64,000 nt of DNA, taken from NCBI GenBank assembly GCA_944383895.1, contig CALWRH010000003.1, positions 167,102-231,101 of the forward strand, written 5' to 3'. The notes under the pieces are model-generated. The model was not told where the DNA came from, did no database searches, and saw only the letters and a list, made by a program, of their open reading frames with translations. Below are positions 18,114 to 27,322 of the stretch, one piece after another (within the stretch, counting starts at the first letter, position 1; every line of letters starts with the position of its first letter). The translations under genes were made by a program, and so were the position numbers. This DNA comes from an uncultured Christensenellaceae bacterium (GTDB taxonomy: Bacteria > Bacillota > Clostridia > Christensenellales > UBA3700).

Positions 18114-19367
18114 TCACGGGAATATACCGCGCTTTTTCTTTGCCGTGCACAGCCTCTCGATCGCTACTGCGTACGCTGCCAGGCGATAGCTTATCTTGTA
18201 ATCGCGCGCCTTGTGGTAAACGTCGGTAAGAGCTCTCGTCATGACTTTGAAAAGCGTTGCGTTGACGTCGTTTTCGTCCCAAGTCAGGGATTGCAGGTTC
18301 TGCACCCACTCGCAGTAGGATACTATAACGCCGCCTGCGTTGGTCAGTATGTCGGGCAGTACCACGATTCCGCGTTCTTCGAGCACGGCGTCCGCCTCGA
18401 CGGTGGTAGGACCGTTTGCCGCCTCGATTACGAGTCTGCAATTGAGTTCTTTCGCGATGTCACCCGTGATTTGATTTTCAAGAGCGGCGGGGATAAGTAT
18501 GTCGCATTTCGTCGTCAGCAGAGCATGGTTGTCTATATGTTCGACGCCGTCCGCATTGTAATCCTTGAGCAGTTTTTTCTGCTTTACGAAGTTGCATATC
18601 TCGGGTATGTTCAGCCCGTCGTAATTTCTGATTCCGCCCGATACGTCGGATACGGCTACGATTTTGCAGCCTTTTTCGTAAAGAAGTTTTGCCGCTACGC
18701 TGCCTACGTTACCCATACCTTGTACGGCTACGCTTACGTCTTCGGGCGCGAGCTTGTATTTGTCGAGCACTTCCATCGTGATTATCATTACGCCGCGTCC
18801 CGTAGCCTCGGGTCTGCCGAGCGAGCCTCCGACTTCGAGATCTTTACCCGTTACGACTCCCGGGATAGTATAGCCGTTCATCATGGAATAGGTATCCATG
18901 ATCCAATCCATGACCTGCGCGTTTGTGCCTACGTCAGGAGCTGGGATGTCTTTTTCGGGACCGATTATCGGCAGTATCATAGCGGTATAGCGGCGTGTCA
19001 GTCTTTCGAGCTCTCCTTTGGACAGAGTAGAAGGGTCGACCTTGATTCCGCCTTTAGCTCCGCCGTAAGGGATGTTGACTACTGCGCATTTGAAACTCAT
19101 CCAGGCTGCGAGAGCTTTTACTTCGTCCTCGTTGACGCTCTGATGATATCTTATACCGCCTTTGCAAGGGCCTCTCGAGGTGCTGTGTTGTACGCGGTAT
19201 CCTTCAAAAACGCGCACCGATCCGTCATCCATTTTTACGGGAACGGATACTTTGAGTTCTCGTTCGGGATACTTGATGAGGACGTAATCCTCCTCTTTCA
19301 TGCCGACGGCTTTTGCAGCTTTGTCCAGAACTGACAAAAAATTGTCGTAAGGATTGTATTGCGCCAT
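18114..19367 (-). CDS. gdhA: Glutamate dehydrogenase
   Basis: Interconverts glutamate and 2-oxoglutarate plus ammonium with NAD(P)H. At 417 residues it belongs to the small hexameric group. The substrate domain shows GPCKGGIRYH and the catalytic-lysine region PYGGAKGGIKVDP; the Rossmann domain shows VQGMGNVGSVAA with a following acidic/serine loop (VAVSDVSGG), which favours NAD over NADP by family comparison. The start has AAAGGAGAAAAAT upstream. A likely promoter on the minus strand is TTGAAT-N18-TAAAAT near 19395-19425. It is flanked by terminators, so probably monocistronic. Confidence 0.95.
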   Translation of the reverse strand: MAQYNPYDNFLSVLDKAAKAVGMKEEDYVLIKYPERELKVSVPVKMDDGSVRVFEGYRVQHSTSRGPCKGGIRYHQSVNEDEVKALAAWMSFKCAVVNIPYGGAKGGIKVDPSTLSKGELERLTRRYTAMILPIIGPEKDIPAPDVGTNAQVMDWIMDTYSMMNGYTIPGVVTGKDLEVGGSLGRPEATGRGVMIITMEVLDKYKLAPEDVSVAVQGMGNVGSVAAKLLYEKGCKIVAVSDVSGGIRNYDGLNIPEICNFVKQKKLLKDYNADGVEHIDNHALLTTKCDILIPAALENQITGDIAKELNCRLVIEAANGPTTVEADAVLEERGIVVLPDILTNAGGVIVSYCEWVQNLQSLTWDENDVNATLFKVMTRALTDVYHKARDYKISYRLAAYAVAIERLCTAKKKRGIFP

Positions 19368-19519
19368 ATTTTTCTCCTTTCATTTCATAATTTTATTTTA
19401 TCACACATTTGTGTATGAATTCAATACATAAAAAAATTTTGCCCCGAAGGTAAAAAATTGTTGCTTATTCCCCGTTTGTATATTAAAATAGAAATATAAA
19501 ACAAATCGGAGATTTTGAA

Positions 19520-20110
19520 ATGGAACACGTCAACAGATTCAAAAACGACAAGCGCAGCCGTAAATCAAGGCAGGCGATTAAAGACGCTTTCAAAGAGATG
19601 GTGCTCACTCAGGAGATGAGCCATATTGTGATCAAGGAGCTTGCTGAAAAGGCAGACGTAAACCGCAAGACGTTTTATCTGCATTATACCGACGTGTATA
19701 ACGTGCTCGAAGACGTTGAGGACGAACTTCTCGACGATATAAAAAAGATATTCGGCAAATTCGATATGGATAAGATCAAGACGGATCCGTATCCGCTTCT
19801 GCTTGCTATAAGCGACGGAGTGTCGGGCAGTGAAAACGAAACTTTCAACAAGTTGCTGTTCTCGAGCACGATATCGGGCAACTTTATGAGAAAAATCAAG
19901 GACATGCTCAAAAAGGAGCTTTTCAATTCTTACAACTTTAACGTAAGCAATGCGCCGAGAGCCAACATCGTACTGTCATTTATAGTATCGGGTGTCGTAG
20001 ACTGTTACAGAGATTGGTATCTGTCCGACAGATCGGAGAGCCTCGAGGAACTTGCGAGAGAACTTTCCGAACTTATAAAACACGGTATAGCGCGTTATAT
20101 AGAAGTGTGA
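19520..20110 (+). CDS. TetR/AcrR family transcriptional regulator
   Basis: A 196-residue repressor. The N-terminal helix-turn-helix is clear (SRQAIKDAFKEMVL ... IKELAEKADVNRKTFYLHYTDVYNVLE), followed by a helical ligand domain of TetR C-terminal type. A promoter TTGCTT-N17-TAAAAT and the ribosome site CGGAG precede it. Its stop overlaps the start of the radical SAM gene by one base (TGATG), so the two form an operon. The regulator may control its own operon; no clear operator was identified. Confidence 0.9.
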   Translation: MEHVNRFKNDKRSRKSRQAIKDAFKEMVLTQEMSHIVIKELAEKADVNRKTFYLHYTDVYNVLEDVEDELLDDIKKIFGKFDMDKIKTDPYPLLLAISDGVSGSENETFNKLLFSSTISGNFMRKIKDMLKKELFNSYNFNVSNAPRANIVLSFIVSGVVDCYRDWYLSDRSESLEELARELSELIKHGIARYIEV

Positions 20111-20991
20111 TGGACGCAAATATCTGCAGGCTTTGTCCGAGGAATTGCGGCGTTGACAGGAGTATTAAAAAAGGATACTGTTCTGTCGGAGAAAACGTCG
20201 TCGCGGGCAGAGCCGCACTGCATTATTGGGAAGAACCCGTACTTGCCGACGGGCGCGGAAGCGGAGCAATTTTTTTCAGCGGGTGTTCGTTAAAGTGTGT
20301 TTATTGTCAGAATTTCGCTTTGTCGAGAGGAGAGGGAAAAGAAATCTCCGTAGATAGGCTCGCGGATATATTCAAAGAGCTCGAAGAGCAGGGCGCGTGC
20401 AATATAGACCTTGTTACGGGCAGCCATTTCATACCGCAGATAGCAAAAGCACTTACGATCTACAAACCGCGTATACCCGTAGTGTTCAACTGCGGAGGAT
20501 ACGAGTTGACGGACGCTCTCAAAACTTTAGAAGGGCTTGTAGACATATATATGCCCGATTTCAAGTACTCGGATAAAGAGATCGCCGCGAGATATTCAAA
20601 CGCACCGGATTATCCCGTTGTCGCTGTAAAGGCGATAGAGGAGATGAAAAGACAGACGGGGGAAACCGTCGTCGGAAATGACGGCCTTATGAAAAAGGGC
20701 ATAATAGTCAGACATCTCGTGCTGCCGGGCGCAGTGGCTAATTCAAAAGGAGTAATGGATATTCTGTCTGAAATCATCGACAAAGAAAAAGATTATCTGT
20801 CCGTAATGAGTCAATACATCCCTTTCGGAGATCTGAAGAATTATCCCGAGATAAACAGAAGGCTCAAGCCTATTGAGTACAAGGCCGTGGTCGCACACGT
20901 CGAAAAGCTCGGGTTTTGCAATGTCTTCGTGCAGGAAGAGCAGAGCGCGGACAGCGGATACGTCCCTGATTTCAACGGACAAGGAGTGTGA
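20110..20991 (+). CDS. Radical SAM protein, pyruvate formate-lyase-activating-enzyme-like
   Basis: A 293-residue radical S-adenosylmethionine enzyme. The cluster motif CSLKCVYC (C-x3-C-x2-C) is in FFSGCSLKCVYCQNF at about residues 57-71, and an N-terminal cysteine cluster (CRLCPRNCGVDRSIKKGYC) precedes it. This arrangement fits the PflA-related group whose members often have no assigned substrate. The ATG overlaps the TetR stop (TGATG); longer in-frame starts lie inside the tetR gene and are unlikely. No glycyl radical enzyme gene is nearby, so its target is open. Confidence 0.88.
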   Translation: MDANICRLCPRNCGVDRSIKKGYCSVGENVVAGRAALHYWEEPVLADGRGSGAIFFSGCSLKCVYCQNFALSRGEGKEISVDRLADIFKELEEQGACNIDLVTGSHFIPQIAKALTIYKPRIPVVFNCGGYELTDALKTLEGLVDIYMPDFKYSDKEIAARYSNAPDYPVVAVKAIEEMKRQTGETVVGNDGLMKKGIIVRHLVLPGAVANSKGVMDILSEIIDKEKDYLSVMSQYIPFGDLKNYPEINRRLKPIEYKAVVAHVEKLGFCNVFVQEEQSADSGYVPDFNGQGV

Positions 20992-21013
20992 AACGTAAAT
21001 TGCAAAAAATAAC

Positions 21014-21041
21014 GCCGCCCGAAAAGGCGGCATTTGTTTTT
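21014..21041 (+). terminator. Intrinsic terminator
   Basis: Stem GCCGCC/GGCGGC with loop CGAAAA, followed by ATTTGTTTTT. It ends the tetR-radical SAM operon and faces the convergent lipoprotein gene. Confidence 0.82.
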
Positions 21042-21054
21042 AATGCGCTATCAG

Positions 21055-22128
21055 TTATTTAGCCCAGCTTACGGAAGTGGGGATCTGGTAGTCGGGAGCG
21101 TTTTCTTTGTTGTAAGTAAACGTCTTATGCCACTCGTTTTCGCTGTAGCCGTTAAGCTTTATCCAACTGAGGATAGGGCTTGTTGAAATACCGAGAGAAC
21201 CTTCCCAACTGTCGTACGTTTCGTACTGTTTGAACAGACCGCAGTCCCATATCTGACACTTTATCGTCTGATAACGGTAAGCGATATCGTCGCTGTTTGC
21301 AGACTCTCTCGTGGATTCGGTGGAAAGTTTGAGTGCGTCGGTGGTGACGTCAACCGTGATTTCGATCTCGTAATAACCGTCTTCATTATATACAATAGAC
21401 GCGTTCTTTATAGTGCTCGGATTTATCGTTGCGCTGGTAACTTCGACGTAAGATTTGTTGTAATAATCTTCTTTCATAAAATCTGACACGGACATCGATC
21501 TCGCGTCGTCGCATTTATCCCAATCTATGTATGCGGTATCCGTATAGAAATTGTCGATGACGCCTGAGAGCAGACATTTGGATTTTCCTTCCTGAACGTA
21601 GAAGGTACTGCCGTCGGGGGTGTATTTGCGGTTGCCGTAGTCGAGAAGTTCGCGACAAAGTCCGAGAACTGTCGAATCGTTTTTATCTGGGGTATCGTTT
21701 TTATAACCGTTCACGACTCTGCCCATCGTTTCCATATACATAGCCGAACCGTCTTTTATGCGCACTTCACGCACTTGCATTGAACCACTCATGTTCATGC
21801 TTGTAACAGATGCGACACCGCTGCCGTAAGCATAGTTTGCATAATAATTTACTTTGGACAGATTGTCATTTGCGAGATTGAAAAGGTAAGTGGCAGCCTC
21901 TTTTACCGCTGCGTCTTCAGAGAGCTCGCTGCTCGTAGCGTTGAGTTTGGAAGCGTCCGGAGCGTCGATCCCTTTAATTGCCTCGGCATTGGGAGCTACG
22001 CCGAGATCGTCATGCGAAAGGTTGATGTTTTCGTCGAAAGTATCGCTTTCTCCGTCGCATGCCATAAAGAACACGACCGTGCATACAAGGACGATGCTTA
22101 TCAATGCAAGCAGCATTTTCTTTTTCAT
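21055..22128 (-). CDS. Unassigned lipoprotein
   Basis: A 357-residue protein with a lipoprotein signal (MKKKMLLALISIVLV..., lipobox FMAC, C24). The mature part is acidic and Ser/Thr/Tyr-rich, with an early helix (ELSEDAAVKEAATYLFNLANDNLSK) followed by a beta-rich domain that I cannot assign. In plan it resembles the lipoprotein at 17127-18038, which suggests two members of one lineage-specific family. AAGGAGG stands at the proper distance from the start. It is alone in its transcript. Confidence 0.75.
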   Translation of the reverse strand: MKKKMLLALISIVLVCTVVFFMACDGESDTFDENINLSHDDLGVAPNAEAIKGIDAPDASKLNATSSELSEDAAVKEAATYLFNLANDNLSKVNYYANYAYGSGVASVTSMNMSGSMQVREVRIKDGSAMYMETMGRVVNGYKNDTPDKNDSTVLGLCRELLDYGNRKYTPDGSTFYVQEGKSKCLLSGVIDNFYTDTAYIDWDKCDDARSMSVSDFMKEDYYNKSYVEVTSATINPSTIKNASIVYNEDGYYEIEITVDVTTDALKLSTESTRESANSDDIAYRYQTIKCQIWDCGLFKQYETYDSWEGSLGISTSPILSWIKLNGYSENEWHKTFTYNKENAPDYQIPTSVSWAK

Positions 22129-22343
22129 AATAACCTCCTTAGCGGATATCTCCCGCCAGATTCATTATACATAGATTTAACATATAAGGTCAAGAATTTT
22201 TTTTGTCTTGCAGTTGAAGATAATAAACAGATAAAGGAGAAAAGTATCATAAACTGCTGAATCGTGCCGTATTGACGAAAAAAGACGGAATATAGATTAT
22301 TATATAATTTTTTCGCATACGCGCATAAAGAGTATACCTTTGG

Positions 22344-22372
22344 TTGAAATTTTACGGTCGGTGTGCTATAAT
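22344..22372 (+). promoter_or_regulatory. Promoter of plsY, very close to the start codon
   Basis: -35 TTGAAA (22344-22349), 17-base spacer, -10 TATAAT (22367-22372). The first in-frame ATG (22381) is only eight bases beyond the -10, so the message would have almost no leader. The rest of the 22129-22380 gap shows no other clear element. Confidence 0.75.
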
Positions 22373-22380
22373 ATCCAAAA

Positions 22381-23088
22381 ATGTCTTCAGGCGGTATTCA
22401 GAGCATAATGGAATGGTGGGGCAAGGCGCTGCTGTGTATAGCGGCGTATCTTACGGGATCGATAAATTTCGCGATAATTTTTTCAAGATTAAAAGGTACG
22501 GATATTACAAAAAAAGGCAGCGGAAATCCCGGCACCATGAACGTGCTCCGATCTGTCGGCAAGCTCTGGGGAGTGCTTACTTTTGTCTGCGACTGCGCTA
22601 AAGGCGTGATATTTGCGGTCATCGGCATGTATTGGATAGGCAGCGCGGATTGGTTGTTTATTCTCGGGCTGATAACCGTTTTGGGGCACGTTTTCCCGAT
22701 ATACAGCAAGTTCAAAGGAGGTAAGGGCGTCGCTACGTCTATCGGCGTGTTTATTGTGGCGTACCCTGTTGTGGGGGCAGTCGTCCTCGCAGTGCTTATA
22801 ATTATGCTGCTTTTTGTCAAATACGGATTTATAGGCTCGGTGACGTGCATAACTGCAATAACGATATACAGCTGCGTCGTCGGCAGGGATAACGTGGCAG
22901 TCCTTGTCTGCTCGCTGATAATCTGGCTTATAGTTCTGCTTAGACATTATTCTAACATTAAGAGATTTATAAAAGGCGAAGAAAACACCTTGAAACTCGT
23001 AGGTAAAAACCAAAGTAAAGATCTGACGGACGAGGCAAAGGACGATGAGTCCGAGAACTCAGACCGCCGAAAGGAGAACGAACAATGA
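22381..23088 (+). CDS. plsY: Glycerol-3-phosphate acyltransferase (acyl-phosphate type)
   Basis: Membrane enzyme that transfers an acyl group from acyl-phosphate to glycerol-3-phosphate, the first step of phospholipid synthesis. Of its 235 residues, the core has five or so membrane helices and the three PlsY motifs: GSINFAIIFSRLKG, SGNPGTMNVLR and FPIYSKFKGGKGVATSIG. A charged tail of about 40 residues (GEENTLKLVGKNQSK...) is longer than usual. The promoter makes ATG 22381 a leaderless start; ATG 22408 (MEWWGK) is the alternative and would give a length closer to other PlsY proteins. The stop overlaps ychF by four bases. Confidence 0.92.
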   Translation: MSSGGIQSIMEWWGKALLCIAAYLTGSINFAIIFSRLKGTDITKKGSGNPGTMNVLRSVGKLWGVLTFVCDCAKGVIFAVIGMYWIGSADWLFILGLITVLGHVFPIYSKFKGGKGVATSIGVFIVAYPVVGAVVLAVLIIMLLFVKYGFIGSVTCITAITIYSCVVGRDNVAVLVCSLIIWLIVLLRHYSNIKRFIKGEENTLKLVGKNQSKDLTDEAKDDESENSDRRKENEQ

Positions 23089-24176
23089 AACTCGGAGTAG
23101 TAGGATTGCCTAACGTAGGCAAAAGTACGCTGTTCAATGCGATAACGCAGGCGAGAGCGGAGAGCGCGAACTATCCGTTCTGTACGATAGAGCCCAACGT
23201 GGGCGTAGTTGCCGTACCGGACGAAAGGCTGGACAAGCTCGCCGCGCTTTACAATTCAAAGAAGATCACACCGACCGTGCTTGAATTCGTAGATATCGCG
23301 GGGCTCGTAAAAGGTGCGTCCCACGGTGAAGGTCTCGGCAATAAATTTCTCTCTCACATCAGAGAAGTTGACGCTATAGTTCACGTCGTAAGATGTTTCG
23401 ACGACGAAAACATCACTCACGTCGAAGGCAGCGTAAATCCTTTAAGAGATATAGAAACCATAGATCTCGAACTCATATTCGCGGATATGGAAACCGTGCA
23501 GAAACGTTCTGCAAAAGCTCGCAATTCGGCAAAAGGCGGAGATAAAAAATATGCAGAAGAGGCAGACTTCCTCGACGGCGTATACGCAAATCTCGAGAAA
23601 GGTCAGCCAGTACGTCTTATGAACTTTACCGAGGACGAGCAGGCGATCATAGACGATATGTTCCTGCTCACTTCAAAGCCCGTGATATACGCGGCAAACA
23701 TAGGCGAGGACGATCTCGGCAAGGAAGACAACGGCTACGTCAAGGACGTCAAGAAGTTCGCCGCATCTCAGAACAGCGAAGTCATCGTGCTCTGCGCTAA
23801 GATAGAAGAAGAGCTCGCAGGCATGGACAAAGAAGAAAAAGAGATGTTCCAGCAGGAGCTCGGCATAGAAAAGAGCGGTCTTGACAAGCTTGTTTCCGCA
23901 TGCTATAAACTTCTCGGTCTTATCAGTTATCTGACTGCGGGAGAGAAGGAAACGCGTGCGTGGACGATCGTAAAGGGAACCAAAGCTCCTCAGGCAGCGG
24001 GCAAGATACACAGCGACTTCGAAAAGGGATTCATACGCGCAGAGGTCGTTGATTGGCAGGTCCTTCTCGAGTGCGGTTCTTACAACGCGGCTAAAGAAAA
24101 GGGCAAGGTCAGAAGCGAAGGAAAAGATTACGTCGTACAGGACGGCGACGTCGTTCTGTTCAGATTCAACGTATAA
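23085..24176 (+). CDS. ychF: Redox-regulated ATPase YchF (Obg-family P-loop protein)
   Basis: A 363-residue Obg-family NTPase that prefers ATP and binds ribosomes; it affects translation and oxidative-stress response. The P-loop GLPNVGKST is at residues 7-15. The G3 region reads [20 protein letters not shown], a helical coiled-coil insertion follows near residues 130-190, and the C-terminal TGS domain ends in [13 protein letters not shown]. It overlaps plsY by ATGA and is followed by argS after 12 bases, forming a plsY-ychF-argS operon. Confidence 0.96.
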   Translation: MKLGVVGLPNVGKSTLFNAITQARAESANYPFCTIEPNVGVVAVPDERLDKLAALYNSKKITPTVLEFVDIAGLVKGASHGEGLGNKFLSHIREVDAIVHVVRCFDDENITHVEGSVNPLRDIETIDLELIFADMETVQKRSAKARNSAKGGDKKYAEEADFLDGVYANLEKGQPVRLMNFTEDEQAIIDDMFLLTSKPVIYAANIGEDDLGKEDNGYVKDVKKFAASQNSEVIVLCAKIEEELAGMDKEEKEMFQQELGIEKSGLDKLVSACYKLLGLISYLTAGEKETRAWTIVKGTKAPQAAGKIHSDFEKGFIRAEVVDWQVLLECGSYNAAKEKGKVRSEGKDYVVQDGDVVLFRFNV

Positions 24177-24188
24177 AAGAGGTACAAA

Positions 24189-25877
24189 ATGGATTACAAA
24201 AAACTGCTTGCGGACATAGTTATTCTTCAGGACGTGGACAGCGCTGATATAGAGCCGCTCATCACCGTTCCCAAAGATCCTGCGATGGGCGATTACTGTC
24301 TGCCTTGTTTCAAGTTCGCTAAAGAATTCAAAAAGAGCCCCGTCGTTCTCGCAAACGAGATCGTGTCGCGTATAGGTTCTTACAATTTCCTCGAAAAGGC
24401 AGAGGCAGTCGCGGGATACGTCAATTTTACGCTTAACAAGAAGATGGTCGCGTCCAAGGTCATAGAAAAAATACTGTCCGAGGGCAGCGGATACGGCACG
24501 TCAGAGCAAGGTGCGGGAAAGACGATATGTATCGACTTTTCGTCGGTCAACATAGCAAAACCTTTCCATATGGGACATCTTCTCAACACCGTGATAGGCG
24601 GAGCGCTTTGCAGGATATACCGTGCGCTCGGCTATAAGGTGGTAGGCATAAACCATCTCGGAGATTGGGGCACTCAGTTCGGCAAGCTTATCGTTGCTTA
24701 CAGAAAATGGGGCAACAAAGAGGATATCGACAGGCGCGGAGTAAGAGGACTTCTCGACATATACGTCAGATTCCACGAAGAGGCAGAAAAGAACCCCGCG
24801 TTGGAAGACGAGGCTCGCGCATGGTTCAAGAAGATAGAAGACGGCGACGAATACGCGCTCGGATTGTTCGGATATTTCAAAGACGTGACAATGAAAGAGG
24901 TCGAAAAAGTCTACAAGCGTCTTAACGTCACTTTCGATTCTTATGCGGGAGAGAGTTTTTATAACGACAAAATGCAGCCTGTACTCGACGAGCTCGAGGC
25001 AAAAGGTCTTCTCGAGCTTTCGGACGGCGCTAAAGTCGTCAGGTTCGAGGGCGATAAAATGCCGCCGTGCCTGCTTGTCAGAAGCGACGGTGCTACGCTG
25101 TACGCTACGAGAGATCTTGCGGCAGCGGTCTACCGCAAGAACACTTACGATTTTTACAAGTGTCTGTACGTCGTCGCGTATCAGCAGAATCTGCATTTCA
25201 AGCAGATATTCGAAGTCCTGCGCATGATGGGAAAACCCTGGGCGGACGATATGGTACACGTCGCGCACGGCATGGTATCTCTCGAAGACGGCGCGCTTTC
25301 GACCCGTACGGGCAGAGTTGTGTTCCTCGAAGACGTGCTCAATACAGCGGTAGCCAAGGCGCAGGAGATAATTGCAGAAAAGAACCCCGATCTAAAGAAC
25401 AGAGAGATCACGGCAGAACAGGTCGGCGTCGGAGCCGCAGTGTTTGCTATGCTGTTCAACGGCAGAATAAAGGACGTCGTTTTCGATTACGACAAAGTGC
25501 TAAATTTTGACGGAGAAACGGGACCTTACGTTCAATATACATATGCACGCTGCTGCTCGCTGCTTGAAAAATGCGTGCCCGAAGGGGACGAGTTCGACGA
25601 ATCGGCTTTGTCTGATCCCGAGGCATATGCGCTTGTAAAAGAGCTTGAAAAATATCCCGAAAGCGTAGAGGCTGCAGGTGCGAAATACGAGCCGAGCATA
25701 GTTACGAGGCAGATCGTGGACATTGCGCAGGCGTTCAATAAGTTCTATTTCGAGCACAACATAAAAGACGCCGCTCCCGCAGTCAGGAACGCAAGACTCG
25801 CGCTTGTCGGCGCGACCAAACAGGTGCTCGAAAGCGGACTTGCGCTGCTGGGTATAGCAGCTCCGCAAAGCATGTAA
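24189..25877 (+). CDS. argS: Arginyl-tRNA synthetase
   Basis: Class I aminoacyl-tRNA synthetase charging tRNA-Arg. The 562 residues begin with the Add-1 domain. The HIGH motif appears as HMGH at residues 127-130 (KPFHMGHLLNT), then GDWGTQFGKL. The KMSKS-like loop is STRTGRVVFLED, a normal variation for ArgS. The C-terminal anticodon-binding domain has YVQYTYARCCSLL and FNKFYFEHNI. It lies 12 bases after ychF. No T-box leader is present, as expected for a gene inside an operon. Confidence 0.97.
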   Translation: MDYKKLLADIVILQDVDSADIEPLITVPKDPAMGDYCLPCFKFAKEFKKSPVVLANEIVSRIGSYNFLEKAEAVAGYVNFTLNKKMVASKVIEKILSEGSGYGTSEQGAGKTICIDFSSVNIAKPFHMGHLLNTVIGGALCRIYRALGYKVVGINHLGDWGTQFGKLIVAYRKWGNKEDIDRRGVRGLLDIYVRFHEEAEKNPALEDEARAWFKKIEDGDEYALGLFGYFKDVTMKEVEKVYKRLNVTFDSYAGESFYNDKMQPVLDELEAKGLLELSDGAKVVRFEGDKMPPCLLVRSDGATLYATRDLAAAVYRKNTYDFYKCLYVVAYQQNLHFKQIFEVLRMMGKPWADDMVHVAHGMVSLEDGALSTRTGRVVFLEDVLNTAVAKAQEIIAEKNPDLKNREITAEQVGVGAAVFAMLFNGRIKDVVFDYDKVLNFDGETGPYVQYTYARCCSLLEKCVPEGDEFDESALSDPEAYALVKELEKYPESVEAAGAKYEPSIVTRQIVDIAQAFNKFYFEHNIKDAAPAVRNARLALVGATKQVLESGLALLGIAAPQSM

Positions 25878-26020
25878 AACATACACGGGCAGGCAAATTT
25901 GCAACAATCGTGCATTGTATGCAAAGATGTCAGCCGTATGCAAAACCGTGTAAAAACATCAGACAAGAGATAAAATATTATTGAAATATACGACGCCTTA
26001 AGGCGAAAGGAGTTTTATAT

Positions 26021-27139
26021 ATGTTGGTAGACAAGAGAATAGAAACGTTGGCAAAGAATCTGGTCAACTATTCGTGCAGCGTACAGAAAGGAGAGAACGT
26101 TCTCATCGAGGCGTTCGGCGTTGATTATCAACTCGTAAACTGCGTGATAAAAGAGGTTTATGCGGCGGGCGGTTATCCGTTCGTCAGTATTTTCGACAAC
26201 CGCATACAGCGCGAACTCTATAAAGGCATGGACGAAACGCTTGCTAAAAAGATGGCGGAGTTCGACTGCGCTAAAATGGATAAGATGGATGCTTATATCG
26301 GTATCAGAGGCGGCGAGAACGCTTACGAAACCTGCGATATCGACGCGGCAAGGATGAGCGCGTACAGCAGATTCTATTCGCTGCCCGTACATCACGACAG
26401 ACGCGTTGCGCATACAAAGTGGGTCGTCCTCAGATATCCGACGCAGGGCATGAGCTGTATGTCCGCTATGAGCACCGAAAAATTCGAGGACTTCTATTTC
26501 GACGTATGCAACCTCGATTACCGCAAGATGGGCGAGGCAATGACTCCGCTCGTAGAGCTTATGAACAAGACTGACAAAGTTCGTATCGTCGCACCCGGCA
26601 CCGATCTTACTTTCTCGATAAAGGGCATTGGCGGCGTCAAGTGCTGCGGTCTCAGAAACATACCTGACGGAGAGGTTTATACCGCGCCTGTAAAAGACAG
26701 CGTAAACGGCAGGATCACTTACAATGTTCCCAGCGGAAAGGACGGCATCAAATTCGAGAACGTATCGCTTTTGTTCAAGGACGGCAAGATCGTCGAGGCT
26801 ACTGCTAACGATACCGAGGCTGTCAATAAGATATTCGATACCGACGAGGGAGCAAGATACGTCGGAGAGTTTGCTATCGGCGTCAACCCGTTCGTCACAA
26901 AAGCTATGGGCGACATACTGTTTGACGAAAAGATCAGCGGCAGCATCCACTTTACCCCGGGCAGCTGCTACGACGACGCTTACAACGGCAACCGCAGCGC
27001 GATACATTGGGATCTTGTGCTCGTGCAGACAAAAGCGTTCGGCGGCGGTGAAATTTATTTCGACGACAGACTTATCAGAAAAGACGGCATTTTCGTGGTA
27101 GACGAACTCAAAGGTCTTAATCCCGAAAATCTCGCCTGA
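26021..27139 (+). CDS. M29-family aminopeptidase
   Basis: A 372-residue cytoplasmic metallo-aminopeptidase of the thermophilic aminopeptidase (M29) family, which removes N-terminal residues from peptides with two metal ions. Visible metal-site motifs are the glutamate in VGEFAIGVNPF, the histidine in SIHFTPGSCYDD, and HWD in SAIHWDLVL. The N-terminal domain (ENVLIEAFGVDYQLVNCVIKE) is typical. AAAGGAG is well placed before ATG 26021. It stands alone between argS and fba. Confidence 0.93.
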   Translation: MLVDKRIETLAKNLVNYSCSVQKGENVLIEAFGVDYQLVNCVIKEVYAAGGYPFVSIFDNRIQRELYKGMDETLAKKMAEFDCAKMDKMDAYIGIRGGENAYETCDIDAARMSAYSRFYSLPVHHDRRVAHTKWVVLRYPTQGMSCMSAMSTEKFEDFYFDVCNLDYRKMGEAMTPLVELMNKTDKVRIVAPGTDLTFSIKGIGGVKCCGLRNIPDGEVYTAPVKDSVNGRITYNVPSGKDGIKFENVSLLFKDGKIVEATANDTEAVNKIFDTDEGARYVGEFAIGVNPFVTKAMGDILFDEKISGSIHFTPGSCYDDAYNGNRSAIHWDLVLVQTKAFGGGEIYFDDRLIRKDGIFVVDELKGLNPENLA

Positions 27140-27179
27140 CCTTATAAGGCACAAAAGACGTTAAATTTATCATAAAGCA

Positions 27180-27322
27180 TTGTAATTTTTTTAACGTTGT
27201 GATAAAATATAAGCGATGCGTGAGGCGGTATATAACCGTTGCACGGATCTGACTGGAAACGGAATTTACGCCGCAAGGCGTGCAATATTAACAACAAGAT
27301 AACAATTTTGGAGGTAATTAAT
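27180..27322 (+). promoter_or_regulatory. fba promoter and structured leader
   Basis: -35 TTGTAA (27180-27185), 17 bases, -10 TAAAAT (27203-27208). The predicted leader of about 108 bases can form a small hairpin CGGT-ATATA-ACCG (27226-27238) and a longer-range stem TTGCACG (27239-27245) with CGTGCAA (27279-27285). I do not recognise a named riboswitch. Confidence 0.55.
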
